Assembly: GCA_022072405.1 (NCBI GenBank) | Contig: JAJVHX010000018.1 | Coordinates: 62,001-126,000 of the forward strand | Length of the DNA stretch: 64,000 bases | Direction of reading: 5' to 3' | Source of the DNA: Phycisphaerae bacterium | Lineage (GTDB): Bacteria > Planctomycetota > Phycisphaerae > UBA1845 > CAIVHJ01 | In this document: positions 33,598 to 42,784 of the stretch, piece by piece | How the letters are laid out: every line of letters begins with the position of its first letter | Numbering within the stretch: the first letter of the stretch is position 1 | Position numbers and translations under genes: made by a program | The notes under the pieces: model-generated | The model's database searches: none | What the model saw: only the letters and a program-made list of their open reading frames with translations | What the model was told of the DNA's origin: nothing

Positions 33598-34068
33598 ATG
33601 AGTACGCTGTTGTGGAAAATCCGGGAGTGGCTGACGGTGGAAGGGGCCAAGTTTCGAGAGGTGCATCACGCGCCAACTTATACTTCCGAAGAATCGGCCC
33701 AGGCTCGAGGGGAGGAGCTGCGAGTCGGCGGCAAGGCGCTGTTGTTGAAATGTGGTGATGATTTCCGGCTCTTTGTTATCTCAGCAGCGCTGGGGTTGGA
33801 TTCGGGAAAAATTCGCCGGTATCTTAACGTCCGGCAGACGCGCTTCGCGACGAAAGAGGAGTTGTTCGAGCTGACCGGCCTGGTTCCCGGTTGCGTCCCG
33901 CCCTTCGGCCCGCCGATATTGCCCTTTCCGCTCTATGCCGAGGAAAGTATTTTTACGAATGATCGTATCGCCTTCAACGCCGGCTCACTGACTGATTCGA
34001 TTATTCTCGACATCAACGATTACCACCGACTCGCCCAAGCCACCCTTTTTTCATTCTGTAAAACATAG
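33598..34068 (+). CDS. YbaK/EbsC-family aminoacyl-tRNA deacylase-like protein
   Basis: A 156-residue protein of the YbaK/ProX superfamily. Typical blocks are FREVHHAPTYTSEESAQARG, ALLLKCGDDFRLFVISA with the conserved Lys, RFATKEELFELTGLVPGCVPPFG, and the end block DSIILDINDY. Family members hydrolyse mischarged tRNAs such as Cys-tRNA-Pro or Ala-tRNA-Pro. ATG 33598 is chosen; an in-frame extension upstream has no conserved character. It is divergent from iorA with about 275 bp between them and has no operon partner. Confidence 0.88.
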   Translation: MSTLLWKIREWLTVEGAKFREVHHAPTYTSEESAQARGEELRVGGKALLLKCGDDFRLFVISAALGLDSGKIRRYLNVRQTRFATKEELFELTGLVPGCVPPFGPPILPFPLYAEESIFTNDRIAFNAGSLTDSIILDINDYHRLAQATLFSFCKT

Positions 34069-34128
34069 CGGAGCCGGCCGATCTACAAGAATCGCCGACT
34101 CCACCATGATCATCTGCGTAGATGCAGA

Positions 34129-34506
34129 TCAGGCCTCACAATTCTGTATCACCGCCCGTCGAAAGAAATGAATGACCACATCATCTTTCAACTGAAAAAT
34201 CGTTTCCTGGGTGGTGGTCGTCGTTTTGTGGGCGTTGATCAGAAAAATAACACCGAAGTTTTCCCGCAACACCAGTTCCTGGCGATAGACCAGTTCAGTC
34301 AGCCCGTTGTCGAGCGTGCGTGTTTCACAGGGTTCACCCAGATGCTCAACCAGCCAGGCCCGTGTGGTCTGGCCTTCCATCACCTGATCCATTTCTTCAT
34401 TCGGCAACGAGCGCCCGGATACGGTACTGCTCGAACTGATATCCATCAGACACCCCGTCGACGCCCCCAACAATACCAACAAATTCATCATCAGAATTTT
34501 TCGCAT
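34129..34506 (-). CDS. Small lipoprotein with BamE/SmpA-like domain
   Basis: A 125-residue protein. The lipoprotein signal is MRKILMMNLLVLLGASTGC, with Cys 19. The mature part has MDQVMEGQTTRAWLVEHLGEP, the 'G.t...v...lG.P' turn of the SmpA/OmlA (BamE) fold, then beta strands ending in ETIFQLKDDVVIHFF. Function may be outer membrane assembly or just the shared fold; I cannot tell. Converges with the YbaK gene. Confidence 0.65.
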   Translation of the reverse strand: MRKILMMNLLVLLGASTGCLMDISSSSTVSGRSLPNEEMDQVMEGQTTRAWLVEHLGEPCETRTLDNGLTELVYRQELVLRENFGVIFLINAHKTTTTTQETIFQLKDDVVIHFFRRAVIQNCEA

Positions 34507-34613
34507 CGTTTCTCTCCATTTCGAAATCTGGTTTATTCGCGGTGATTCACCCTGAAGATCTGGAATTCCAGTAACAGTATATATAGTCCAGCAGCTGGTT
34601 GATAAGTTCCGGG

Positions 34614-35483
34614 TTATCGTTCCTGTTCGTTGGTTGATGACGGTGTGGATTCACGGGAGATGATCTGCTGCAAGGATTTATGGAGTTGGCGGGCGATGGG
34701 GCCGGGTCGTCCCGCACCGATCAATCGGCGCTCGATGCGCACCACGGGAATGACGCCCATCAGGCAATTTGTGATCAACACTTCGTCAGCATCGAGCAGG
34801 TCATTAATATGCAGCGCTGTTTCCCGGCAGGGCAGGCTCTGAACCGCGCCGCATTCGATGAGCACTTGTCGAGTGATCCCCGGCAGGACCGGAGTATCCA
34901 GCGGCGGAGTGAGCAGTTCACCATTCCGCACAATAAATACATTGCTGATGCAACCTTCCGCCAGTTCCCGCCGTTCATTGAACCAGAGTGCTTCGACGCA
35001 ACCCTGTTGATGGGCCCGTTGCAGTACATTGAGCCGGTTCCAGTAGTTGGTGGTCTTATGGCCGGTGAGTGGATCGCTGCTCTGTTGTAACAAAGGCGAC
35101 AACAGAACCGTCACTCCCTGCTCATAATAATTCACCGGATAGGACTCCAAGGGAGCCGTACTCAGTATCACGCTGTGGTGAAAACCTGCAGCAACCGGCG
35201 CCCCGCCGGTCACCGTCAGGCGCACCCGGGCATCACTCAGTTCGTTGGCTGCCAGCAGACGTCGCACCCGACCATCATCTGGCAACATTTCCGGGGTGAT
35301 GGGCAATTGCAGCTTCTCCGCAGATTTCAGCAGCCGCTGCCGATGCTGCTCCAATCGCCACACCCCACCCTGCACCCCGCGCATGGTCTCAAATAACCCG
35401 ATACCATAATGCACCGCCACATCCGTCACCGCTATTGACGCCTCGCCTGCTTCCAGGAGACGATTATTTATTTCAATCTTCAT
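34614..35483 (-). CDS. pabC: Aminodeoxychorismate lyase-like class IV aminotransferase
   Basis: A 289-residue PLP enzyme of fold type IV. It has VTDVAVHYGIGLFETMR, the PLP-Lys region GHKTTNYWNRLNV, ALWFNERRELAEGCISNVF and TPVLPGITRQVLIE. Sequence alone could be branched-chain or D-amino-acid aminotransferase, but the pabB gene begins just 38 bp upstream on the same strand. 4-amino-4-deoxychorismate lyase is therefore likely: it splits aminodeoxychorismate into p-aminobenzoate and pyruvate for folate. No pabA (glutamine amidotransferase) is in the window. Confidence 0.83.
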   Translation of the reverse strand: MKIEINNRLLEAGEASIAVTDVAVHYGIGLFETMRGVQGGVWRLEQHRQRLLKSAEKLQLPITPEMLPDDGRVRRLLAANELSDARVRLTVTGGAPVAAGFHHSVILSTAPLESYPVNYYEQGVTVLLSPLLQQSSDPLTGHKTTNYWNRLNVLQRAHQQGCVEALWFNERRELAEGCISNVFIVRNGELLTPPLDTPVLPGITRQVLIECGAVQSLPCRETALHINDLLDADEVLITNCLMGVIPVVRIERRLIGAGRPGPIARQLHKSLQQIISRESTPSSTNEQER

Positions 35484-35521
35484 CGCACTTACCCCTTACC
35501 ACTCTCCGTGATCCCGTGGCG

Positions 35522-37030
35522 CTATGGTGAATCTTCACTGACTCCCAGCGCGGCGGTAAGGCCGCTGAGCTTGGCGAGACATTCGTTGTATTCGGTTTCC
35601 GGGTCGCTGTCGGCCACAATGCCGCCGCCGGTGTGCAGATGCAGCAAACGGTTTTTGACAGTCATGGTGCGTATGGCGACATTCAAGCACATCTGGCCAT
35701 CCACGCTGAGATAACCGATCGCCCCGCAATAAGGTCCGCGCGGCACCGGCTCCAGATTCTGCAGAATCTGCATCGCCCGAATCTTGGGACAACCGGTGAT
35801 CGATCCGCCGGGAAAAGTCGCCCGCAAAATATCAACCGCACTGCGCACTGCTGGTCGCCATTCGGGAAATAGCTCCGCGTGGGTTGATGCACGCCGCTCA
35901 TTGCTGATCAAATTATTTTCTTGTTGCCTGCTATCCACTGCCGGCAGTCTGTTGCCGGTCGCCTGTTCCCGGTGGTCATACTTAACTTCGCCGCGCACGG
36001 TGGCGACCAGATGGTGAACGGTGGCGAAGCTCTCCATGTCCGGTGGCCAGCTTACCATCACCCGCTCGCAGACGCGGTGCAGATCGTTACGCTCCAGGTC
36101 GATGATCATGGCTAATTCCGCCAGGTCCTTCTGGCTGGCGAGCAGTTCATTCCGCAAATGTTGATCGACGAGCAGATCAGCAGCGCGTGGCCGAGTGCCC
36201 TTGATCGGTCGAGTGATCAACTCCGAACCACGCAACTGCAGGAACAACTCCGGCGATGACGAAAGTACCTGCCATTCCCCACCATCAATGAAGGCCGCGT
36301 AATCACCGGGGTTGGTGATGCGCAGCCGACGATAAATATCGAATGGTTCAACCGCGCACTCATAGCTTCGCCGGAGGGTCAGGTTGGCTTGATAAATATC
36401 CCCGGCTCGAATGTGGGCCAGTAACTGATGAACTTGGTCAATATATTGACCACGGCTGATGGTCTGGTCGATAAACCGGGCCGTAAAGAGCTGTTGAGCG
36501 GGAATTGACTGCTGTGCTGCTGCTTGCAACTCTTTAATTAACAATGCAATACGATCTGAAACCGGCTGATCACGGAATGACGGGTCAATATCGGCGGCGA
36601 CTACCCACCAACATTTCTGTTGATGGTCAAACAGCAGCGCCTGATCGTACCATCCCCACCATGCTAACGGTAACTCATTATTGTTAATATCATTAGATAT
36701 CTTTGCTTCCAGAAAACCGCCACATTCATAACCAATATAACCCAGCCAACCACCGCAGAAAGGAACAGGTTGGGTTTTAACAGGTAATGCGGGTAGCAGA
36801 GATTCAAGTTGAGTGAACGGGTCTGCGTCCCTCTGTGATTGACAACTGAATTGAAATGACGGTTCAAAACTCACAACCGACCAGCGGCCATAACCACTTT
36901 TCTGCAAGAGACTTTCCAGAGCCACTAATCCCGGTCGCGTGCGCAGCTGCAGCAACAGCTGTTCGACACTTGGCTGCTGCGAGCCGGTAAATTTCTGCAC
37001 CATGATCTGCGGTTGTAAATCACGCGGCAT
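35522..37030 (-). CDS. pabB: Aminodeoxychorismate synthase component I with a repeat-like insertion
   Basis: A chorismate-binding enzyme, about 502 residues from ATG 37030 (37003 and 37114 are alternatives; none has a perfect RBS). Motifs are PFCGGWLGYIGYECGG, AGDIYQANLTLRRSYE, RPIKGTRPR, LIDLERNDLHRVC, FPGGSITGCPKIRAMQIL and HTGGGIVADSDPETEYNE. With PabA it makes aminodeoxychorismate from chorismate and glutamine. Between TVRGEV and RSAVDIL, where relatives have a few residues, about 45 extra residues occur (35847-35981). They begin DHREQATGNRLPAVDSRQQE and look like translated low-complexity intergenic repeat. Anthranilate synthase is the less likely alternative. Confidence 0.87.
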   Translation of the reverse strand: MPRDLQPQIMVQKFTGSQQPSVEQLLLQLRTRPGLVALESLLQKSGYGRWSVVSFEPSFQFSCQSQRDADPFTQLESLLPALPVKTQPVPFCGGWLGYIGYECGGFLEAKISNDINNNELPLAWWGWYDQALLFDHQQKCWWVVAADIDPSFRDQPVSDRIALLIKELQAAAQQSIPAQQLFTARFIDQTISRGQYIDQVHQLLAHIRAGDIYQANLTLRRSYECAVEPFDIYRRLRITNPGDYAAFIDGGEWQVLSSSPELFLQLRGSELITRPIKGTRPRAADLLVDQHLRNELLASQKDLAELAMIIDLERNDLHRVCERVMVSWPPDMESFATVHHLVATVRGEVKYDHREQATGNRLPAVDSRQQENNLISNERRASTHAELFPEWRPAVRSAVDILRATFPGGSITGCPKIRAMQILQNLEPVPRGPYCGAIGYLSVDGQMCLNVAIRTMTVKNRLLHLHTGGGIVADSDPETEYNECLAKLSGLTAALGVSEDSP

Positions 37031-37127
37031 GTCAGGAGCATAACCGATCCCCCTCCGCTTGCAGAGGGCAACGAACACCGGGTACTGGTATCGTTTGAAC
37101 CAAAATTCAAACACACCCTGTTGAAGA

Positions 37128-37150
37128 CCGCTCCCTTACGGTCGCGGCTC
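37128..37150. repeat. Family C palindromic repeat, copy 1
   Basis: CCGCTCCCTTACGGTCGCGGCTC, in the divergent gap between pabB and the SH3 protein gene. The first 16 bases or so recur at 49088 with one change. Confidence 0.6.
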
Positions 37151-37286
37151 GATGAAACGATACCCGTGCCGAACACCGGGATTGTATAGACACCTTCCCA
37201 TCGAATTTGCTACCATACCGAATTAACCTGCGGCGGTAAGCCCCTGGCGATCTGCGATCCGCCGAGCCAAATCTGAGGAAACGACC

Positions 37287-38540
37287 ATGAGCAGCCTCCA
37301 CCTGATGATGATCATTGGTGCCCTTCTGGTTACGCAACCAGCACCTGCTACCCCCAGCAAGGAGCAAACCCCACCCTCCCAAACCACCACGCCGGAAACT
37401 GCGAATGAAGCTGATGCCACGGTGCGCTGGGGCGAAGTGACGGGCGAAAATGTTTATGTGCGCAGCGGACCTTCGACCAATTATTATCCGGTCACCAAGG
37501 TGAGCAGCGGTGTGCGCGTGCGCGTTTATGAAACTCTGCATGACTGGGTGGCGATTGAACCGCCGACCGGCTGCTATAGCCTGGTCTCCAAAGAGTATGT
37601 CGATCCGAGCAACGACGGCGAGGGCGTGATCAATGCCGATCGCGTCTGGGTGCGTGTCGGAAGCGATCTCAGCGGCGGACCCTACTACGCCAAGCAGACC
37701 CAGTTGCGCAAGGGTCAGAGCGTCACCCTGCAGGGCGAACTGGGTGACTACTATCGCATCCCGCCACCAGCAGGTTCACGCCTGTGGATCAGCGAGCAAT
37801 TTATTCGCCTGCTGCCGGCTGGAACCGAAAACACTACACCCGCGGCTGTGACGACGACTCAACCCGGCGAACAACCCGACTCGGCGGATGAAACCGCCGC
37901 GCAAACATTACCTCCAGCCCCTTCCACGACCCATATCACCAAGACTGATCTCCGCGAGCAGATCAAGGTGATTGAGGGCGAGTTGAAGACGGAATTTGAA
38001 AAACCGATCGAAAGCCGCGATCTGAAAAAGCTGATCGAGCGTTTCGGGCCGCTGACCACGCAGGAAGATGATCGTGAAGCCAAGCTCTATGCGGAAAAAC
38101 GAATTGAGCAACTGCAGCGGGTCGAGGCTCGAATGGAGATGATTCTGAAAATTCGCGAGTTGAACCGCAAAATGGAGACTGAGCGGCAGCAATTCCAGAA
38201 AGAACGCAGCCAGCTGCAACCGCCGCCCATTCCCTTGGAACGGGAGTTCGCGGTGCGCGGCAAGCTGGTCAAGAGCTATGCCTATACCAATCCGGTGGCC
38301 GGCCGCCAGCGCTATCGCCTGCTGGATATCAACAGCGGCGATGAACACACCCTCGCTTATGTGGAAATTCCGCCCGACAGCACCATCCAGGTGGATAATT
38401 TCCTGGGCCGCTATGTCGGTGTGCGGGCGACTGGCCAGGTGCTGCTGGAAGGATCAGTTGACCCGGTGGTGGTCTACACCGCAGCGGAACTAGTGATCCT
38501 GGAACAGCCGATCAGCAATCAGACTACACCAGTTAACTAG
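37287..38540 (+). CDS. Exported protein with two bacterial SH3 domains and a coiled coil
   Basis: A 417-residue protein. The signal peptide is about 1-22 (LMMIIGALLVTQPAPA). Two SH3b-like domains follow: VTGENVYVRSGPSTNYYPVTKV (about 50-110) and NADRVWVRVGSDLSGGPYYAK (about 113-170). Then comes a Thr/Pro/Glu linker and a charged helical region (about 215-315, with EKRIEQLQRVEARMEMILKI) that should form a coiled coil. A C-terminal beta segment starts FAVRGKLVKSYAYT. SH3b domains often bind cell wall or protein partners. GAGGAAACG precedes ATG 37287. No catalytic domain seen. Confidence 0.8.
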   Translation: MSSLHLMMIIGALLVTQPAPATPSKEQTPPSQTTTPETANEADATVRWGEVTGENVYVRSGPSTNYYPVTKVSSGVRVRVYETLHDWVAIEPPTGCYSLVSKEYVDPSNDGEGVINADRVWVRVGSDLSGGPYYAKQTQLRKGQSVTLQGELGDYYRIPPPAGSRLWISEQFIRLLPAGTENTTPAAVTTTQPGEQPDSADETAAQTLPPAPSTTHITKTDLREQIKVIEGELKTEFEKPIESRDLKKLIERFGPLTTQEDDREAKLYAEKRIEQLQRVEARMEMILKIRELNRKMETERQQFQKERSQLQPPPIPLEREFAVRGKLVKSYAYTNPVAGRQRYRLLDINSGDEHTLAYVEIPPDSTIQVDNFLGRYVGVRATGQVLLEGSVDPVVVYTAAELVILEQPISNQTTPVN

Positions 38541-38625
38541 AGCCACGCCGCTTAACGGCCTGCAGTGACAGTCCTCCGTTGAGATGATGTTGTCAGCACG
38601 ACTGGAGAGTGGTAGCATTACCGCC

Positions 38626-38829
38626 ATGAATACCATCTACCGATCATTCCGACGATGGCTTTACTGGGGTGTGGGTTGCGGTGTGCTGTTGCAGACCGGT
38701 TCGTGCGTATTTGACAGCCAGGCATTTTTCAGCAGTGCCACACAATCGTTCCTGGAAAACGTGGCGTCAAATTTCCTGGCAGCGGGCTTATCCAGCCTGC
38801 TGAACTATACGCCGACGGGTTCCTTCTAA
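38626..38829 (+). CDS. Small lipoprotein
   Basis: A 67-residue protein. It has a basic N-terminus (MNTIYRSFRRW), a hydrophobic stretch (LYWGVGCGVLLQTGSC) and a lipobox-like QTGSC with Cys at about 27, followed by FDSQAFFSSATQSFLENVASNF. The mature part is short and helical. ATG 38626 is chosen over 38584 because it begins the signal directly. Small lipoproteins of this form (…LLQ.G.C.FD…) recur in planctomycetes; function unknown. Confidence 0.6.
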   Translation: MNTIYRSFRRWLYWGVGCGVLLQTGSCVFDSQAFFSSATQSFLENVASNFLAAGLSSLLNYTPTGSF

Positions 38830-39173
38830 GACAGCGACCTGCCATCATCACGACCCGGTTTATCCGCTTCTTATCGATGTCGGCCACCCCCGGCCCAGTC
38901 TGATCGTCTGATTATAGTGACGGCGTTTTTCCGCATGCAAGGTGCGAATTGGCCCATTCCCTTCACTCTGTAACCGCAGGATTCGTCCCGCCTCGAACGC
39001 ACAGGCTGCTGATGGCTCGTTTTAACATTTTCGGCCACACCGATTGCGGTTCTTTTCGGTCCGTTGTGGTATGACGATTGCTTAGTACCTGTCAGTATGC
39101 CGGGTGCAGGCGGTTGTTCAGACCGTCGTACCCCCCGTTGAAACCCAACATCAACTCCGGATCGGGTTCTCAC
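38830..39173. other. Intergenic region before the 2-oxoacid oxidoreductase operon
   Basis: About 340 bp. Frames on both strands exist but lack start signals, and the one running into the next gene adds 32 residues without similarity to POR-gamma proteins. It presumably holds the operon promoter. No repeat family members seen. Confidence 0.4.
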
Positions 39174-41399
39174 ATGATGGAAATGATTCTTTACGGACGC
39201 GGCGGGCAGGGCGGGGTGACGCTGGCCAAGCTGATCGCCACTGCTTATTTTCTGCGAGGTCAACAGGTGCAGGCTTTTGGCGTGTATGCCGCCGAACGCA
39301 GCGGCGCTCCGGTGCAAGCTTTTGTGCGCATCGATTCACAGGAGATCACCAACCACAATCAGATTCGCGAGCCGGACCATGTGGTGGTGCTGGATCGCAC
39401 GCTGATCGCGCCCCGCATCACGACCGGCTTGAAGACGGATGGCTGGATCGTACTGAATACGCCGGATCATCCCGAACAATATGCCGAGCAGTTCGCCGGA
39501 CGTCGGCTGGCGACCATCGATGCCACAGGAATCGCCGTGGCCAATGGTCTGGGTACCAAAGCGGTACCGATCGTCAACACCACGCTGCTGGGTGCAGTGG
39601 CCAGGGTGCTGGGATTGGAATGGGCCGATGTGACCGGGGCACTGGCGGAACTGGAGTTTGGCGGAGGAAATATCACCGCCGCCAAGCAGGCGTATGAACA
39701 GGTCCTTATGCAGCAGTTGGCGGGCTCACTCGTTTTTTCTACGGCGACGGGTCCAGCCGCCGGCAGTGCGGTTGCCGGTTTGTTCGATGAAGTAGTGGGT
39801 TCGCAGCCGCGCATTCACACCGGCGACTGGGCCAACCGCGCCCCGCAACGTCGCCAGTTAACGCCGCCCTGCAATCAGGGTTGTCCGGCAGGAAACGATG
39901 TACGCACATTTGTTGAACAGGTGTCGCGTGAAGATGCTGATGCGGCGCTGGCGACCCTACTGGAGACTTCACCCTTTCCAGGAGTGTGCGGGCGGGTCTG
40001 TCCGGCGCCCTGTATGAGCGCCTGCAATCGTCACGAATACGATGAAGCGCTCAATATTCGCGAGATCGAACGCTACGCCGCTGATCATGGGCGACGTCCG
40101 GAACCGCTGCGGCCAATTCGCCCGCAGCGGGTCGCCGTTGTCGGTTCTGGGCCGGCCGGATTAAGTGCGACCTATCATCTCGCCCGGCTCGGATACCCCG
40201 TGACGCTGATTGAAGCCGGTCAGGAACTGGGCGGCGTGTTGCGGACCGGCATTCCCACCTATCGTCTGCCGCGCGAAGTGCTGGACAGCGAGATCCACTA
40301 TATCATCGCCCATGGCGTTCAGGTGCAGAAGGGAGTGCGGATCAAGCGGGAAGGGTTGCTGGGTTTATCGCGGGAATATGCCGCGGTGTTTGTAGCGACG
40401 GGTCTGCAGGAAACGAGGGCCCTGAATCTGGGCAACCTGCATGCTGATATGGTGATGGAGGGGCTGGATTTTCTGGATCAGGCGAGGCGTCACGAAATCT
40501 TTCTGCAGGATCGGCGGGTGGTGGTGATCGGCGGAGGCAACACCGCCATGGATGCGGCCCGGTCGGCGCTGCGGCTGGGTGCCCGACATGTACAGGTGAT
40601 CTATCGGCGGACGCGGGCGGAGATGCCGGCGATCGCGGAAGAAATTGAAGAAGCGATTGAAGAAGGAATCGAGCTGAGCGAACTGGTCGCACCGTTGCAG
40701 TTGCAGAACAACGGTGACGGCACGGTGTTGACCTGCCAGCGGATGCGACTGGGCGAACCGGATGAATCGGGCCGACCCCGCCCGGTGGCAGACACCTGCG
40801 AAGATGCAATTTTTGATGTGCCGTGTGATCTGGTGCTCCTGGCGCTGGGACAAAGCCCGGATCTGTCGATTCTTCCGGAAGGGTCGGAGATTACCGAGAA
40901 TGGGCAGTTACTGGGACTGGCGGCGGCACCGATCTTCGCCGGGGGTGATCTGGCCACGAATGAAGGTACGGTAACGGCGGCGATTGGTAACGGTCGGCGG
41001 GCGGCGCTGCATATCCACCTCACGTTGACGGGTGAAGACCTCTTTCCCCCCGAACCGGAACCAACCGCCCAGCCGGCGCAGATCACCATGCATCTGTTCA
41101 AACATGCGCTACGCGAAAAATCGGCGGCGGTCGCGCCGGCCACCCGGCGGCGGACTTTCGTCGAAGTGCGGCAGGGTTATGTTGACGAGCCCGGCCATCA
41201 TCCGGCGGTGACCGAAGCCCAGCGCTGCTTCAGTTGCGGCGTGTGCAATAATTGCGACACCTGCCTGACCTATTGTCCGGAAGGCATTTTGCAACGGCGG
41301 GGTGATCGGGACTATCGCTTTGATTATGACTTCTGCAAGGGTTGCGGGATCTGTGCGACGCAGTGCCCGCGCGGTGTGATCTACATGGCAGAGTTATAA
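39174..41399 (+). CDS. 2-oxoacid oxidoreductase gamma, GltD-like flavoprotein and ferredoxin in one protein
   Basis: A 741-residue three-part fusion. Residues 1-185 form the POR gamma domain (MILYGRGGQGGVTLAKL, AAERSGAPVQAFV). Residues about 225-660 form a GltD/dihydropyrimidine-dehydrogenase-like NAD(P)-oxidoreductase: the Cys set CNQGCPAG and CGRVCPAPCMSAC for FeS clusters, FAD motif GSGPAG (324-329) and NAD(P) motif GGGNTAMDAA (453-462). Residues 685-735 are a two-[4Fe-4S] ferredoxin (CFSCGVCNNCDTC, CKGCGICATQCPRG). These equal the gamma, NAD(P)-oxidising and delta subunits of phenylglyoxylate:NAD oxidoreductase (PadE, PadH, PadF) joined together. Alpha and beta genes follow. The design suggests electrons from the oxo acid reach NAD(P) directly. 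Start ATG 39174 begins the domain exactly. Confidence 0.88.
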   Translation: MMEMILYGRGGQGGVTLAKLIATAYFLRGQQVQAFGVYAAERSGAPVQAFVRIDSQEITNHNQIREPDHVVVLDRTLIAPRITTGLKTDGWIVLNTPDHPEQYAEQFAGRRLATIDATGIAVANGLGTKAVPIVNTTLLGAVARVLGLEWADVTGALAELEFGGGNITAAKQAYEQVLMQQLAGSLVFSTATGPAAGSAVAGLFDEVVGSQPRIHTGDWANRAPQRRQLTPPCNQGCPAGNDVRTFVEQVSREDADAALATLLETSPFPGVCGRVCPAPCMSACNRHEYDEALNIREIERYAADHGRRPEPLRPIRPQRVAVVGSGPAGLSATYHLARLGYPVTLIEAGQELGGVLRTGIPTYRLPREVLDSEIHYIIAHGVQVQKGVRIKREGLLGLSREYAAVFVATGLQETRALNLGNLHADMVMEGLDFLDQARRHEIFLQDRRVVVIGGGNTAMDAARSALRLGARHVQVIYRRTRAEMPAIAEEIEEAIEEGIELSELVAPLQLQNNGDGTVLTCQRMRLGEPDESGRPRPVADTCEDAIFDVPCDLVLLALGQSPDLSILPEGSEITENGQLLGLAAAPIFAGGDLATNEGTVTAAIGNGRRAALHIHLTLTGEDLFPPEPEPTAQPAQITMHLFKHALREKSAAVAPATRRRTFVEVRQGYVDEPGHHPAVTEAQRCFSCGVCNNCDTCLTYCPEGILQRRGDRDYRFDYDFCKGCGICATQCPRGVIYMAEL

Positions 41400-41402
41400 G
41401 AG

Positions 41403-41542
41403 GAACCACCAAGGCACAAAGAGCAGGAAGCAATGAAAACAGAAAACTCAAATGCAATACTCCATAAAGTGACTTGGGTGTTTTTCTGTTTTTGATTTTT
41501 TTATTTTCGTTTCTTCTGGGTGTTTTTGTGTCTTGGTGGTTC
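41403..41542. repeat. 140-bp inverted-repeat element 1
   Basis: The left end GAACCACCAAGGCACAAA and right end TTTGTGTCTTGGTGGTTC are complementary at 17 of 18 positions. The interior is AT-rich (T runs, TTTTTGATTTTTTTATTTTCG). It fills the gap between two oxidoreductase genes and ends just before the GGAGG of the alpha subunit gene. A related element is at 53319. Confidence 0.85.
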
Positions 41543-41561
41543 AATTTTCCGGAGGTAAATC

Positions 41562-42734
41562 GTGGGACGGGAACTGGTGACGGGCAATTATGCGGCGGGG
41601 TATACGCTGGCATTGGCAGGAGAGGCCAATCGCAGCGGTCGCGGCTGCGGTGCGGGGGCCTATCCGATTACGCCACAGACCGAGATCGTGGAATATCTGC
41701 GCGGTTTCGAGTTCACCAAAGGTGCGGTGGTGCCGGTGGAGAGCGAACACAGCGCTATGGGTGTCTGCATCGGGGCGGCGCTGGCGGGGGCCCGCTCCTT
41801 TACCGCCAGCAGCAGCAACGGACTCGCCTATATGACTGAAAATGTTTTCGCGGCGGGTTACTATCGCCTGCCGATCGTGATGATCGCTGTAAACCGCACG
41901 CTGGGGCCGCCGTGGAATATCTGGGTCGATCAGGGAGACAGTCTGGCGCTGCGTGATGCGGCGTGGCTGCAGTTTTATACCGAGTCGCATCAGGAGCTGG
42001 TGGATACGATCCTGCTGGCCTTTCGCGTGGGTGAGGATCCGCGGGTGTTGCTGCCGGTGATGGTGGCGGAGGATGGATTTGTCACGTCGCATACCCAGAT
42101 GATCGTTGATCTGCCCGAACAGGAACTGGTGGATCGTTATCTGCCGCCCTGCCGCGTGCCGCATCAGCTCACGCATGCCCGGCCGACGACGGTAGGCGGA
42201 TTGACCTGGCCGAAGGAAACGACCCATCACCGCCACGAAATTCAGGAGGCGATGGAACGCGTGCCGGAGGTGCTGGCGGAGGCGATCAATGAGTTTGAGC
42301 AGGTTTTCGGCCGCCGCCCGCATGGGGCGCTGTCCGCGGAATACACCGACGATGCCCAAACGGTGTTGATCGCCTGCAATACCATGACGCGCACCCTACG
42401 ACGGGTCGTGGAAGAGCGGCGAGCACGCGGTGAGAAGATCGGCCTGATCATGCAGAAGATGTTCCGGCCATTCCCACGACAGGAATTGCTGCGCGCCGTA
42501 ACGCAGGCCCAGCGCGTCGGCGTGCTGGACCGCAACTATTCACCCGGATCGGGCGGGATCATGTGGACCGAAATCGCCGCCACGCTGCAACATCGGCCCG
42601 ATATCCTGGTGCAGGATTATCTGGTGGGTTTGGGCGGCGGCGATGTCACTCCGCAGGACATCAGCGCCATCGTGGATGAACTGCAATCACGACAAACCGC
42701 TGGTGATCCCGTCTGGAAGGAAGTGGCGGCATAG
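41562..42734 (+). CDS. 2-oxoacid:acceptor oxidoreductase alpha subunit
   Basis: A 390-residue protein of the POR/KGOR/phenylglyoxylate oxidoreductase alpha family (PadG-like). The pyrimidine-binding part shows GCGAGAYPITPQTEIVEYL, VVPVESEHSAMGVCIGAALAGAR and TASSSNGLAYMTENVF. Then come LPIVMIAVNRTLGPPWNIWVD and, in the C-terminal domain, MFRPFPRQELLRAV and GVLDRNYSPGSGG. It starts with GTG 41562, with GGAGG 8 bases upstream. It lacks the beta half, which is the next gene (50 bp). Substrate class is not fixed by sequence: pyruvate, branched-chain or aryl oxo acids are open. Confidence 0.88.
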   Translation: MGRELVTGNYAAGYTLALAGEANRSGRGCGAGAYPITPQTEIVEYLRGFEFTKGAVVPVESEHSAMGVCIGAALAGARSFTASSSNGLAYMTENVFAAGYYRLPIVMIAVNRTLGPPWNIWVDQGDSLALRDAAWLQFYTESHQELVDTILLAFRVGEDPRVLLPVMVAEDGFVTSHTQMIVDLPEQELVDRYLPPCRVPHQLTHARPTTVGGLTWPKETTHHRHEIQEAMERVPEVLAEAINEFEQVFGRRPHGALSAEYTDDAQTVLIACNTMTRTLRRVVEERRARGEKIGLIMQKMFRPFPRQELLRAVTQAQRVGVLDRNYSPGSGGIMWTEIAATLQHRPDILVQDYLVGLGGGDVTPQDISAIVDELQSRQTAGDPVWKEVAA

Positions 42735-42784
42735 CTATTAATGGTGGCCCAAACCACCCTGCTGAAAGTTTATGAGGGTTAAGT

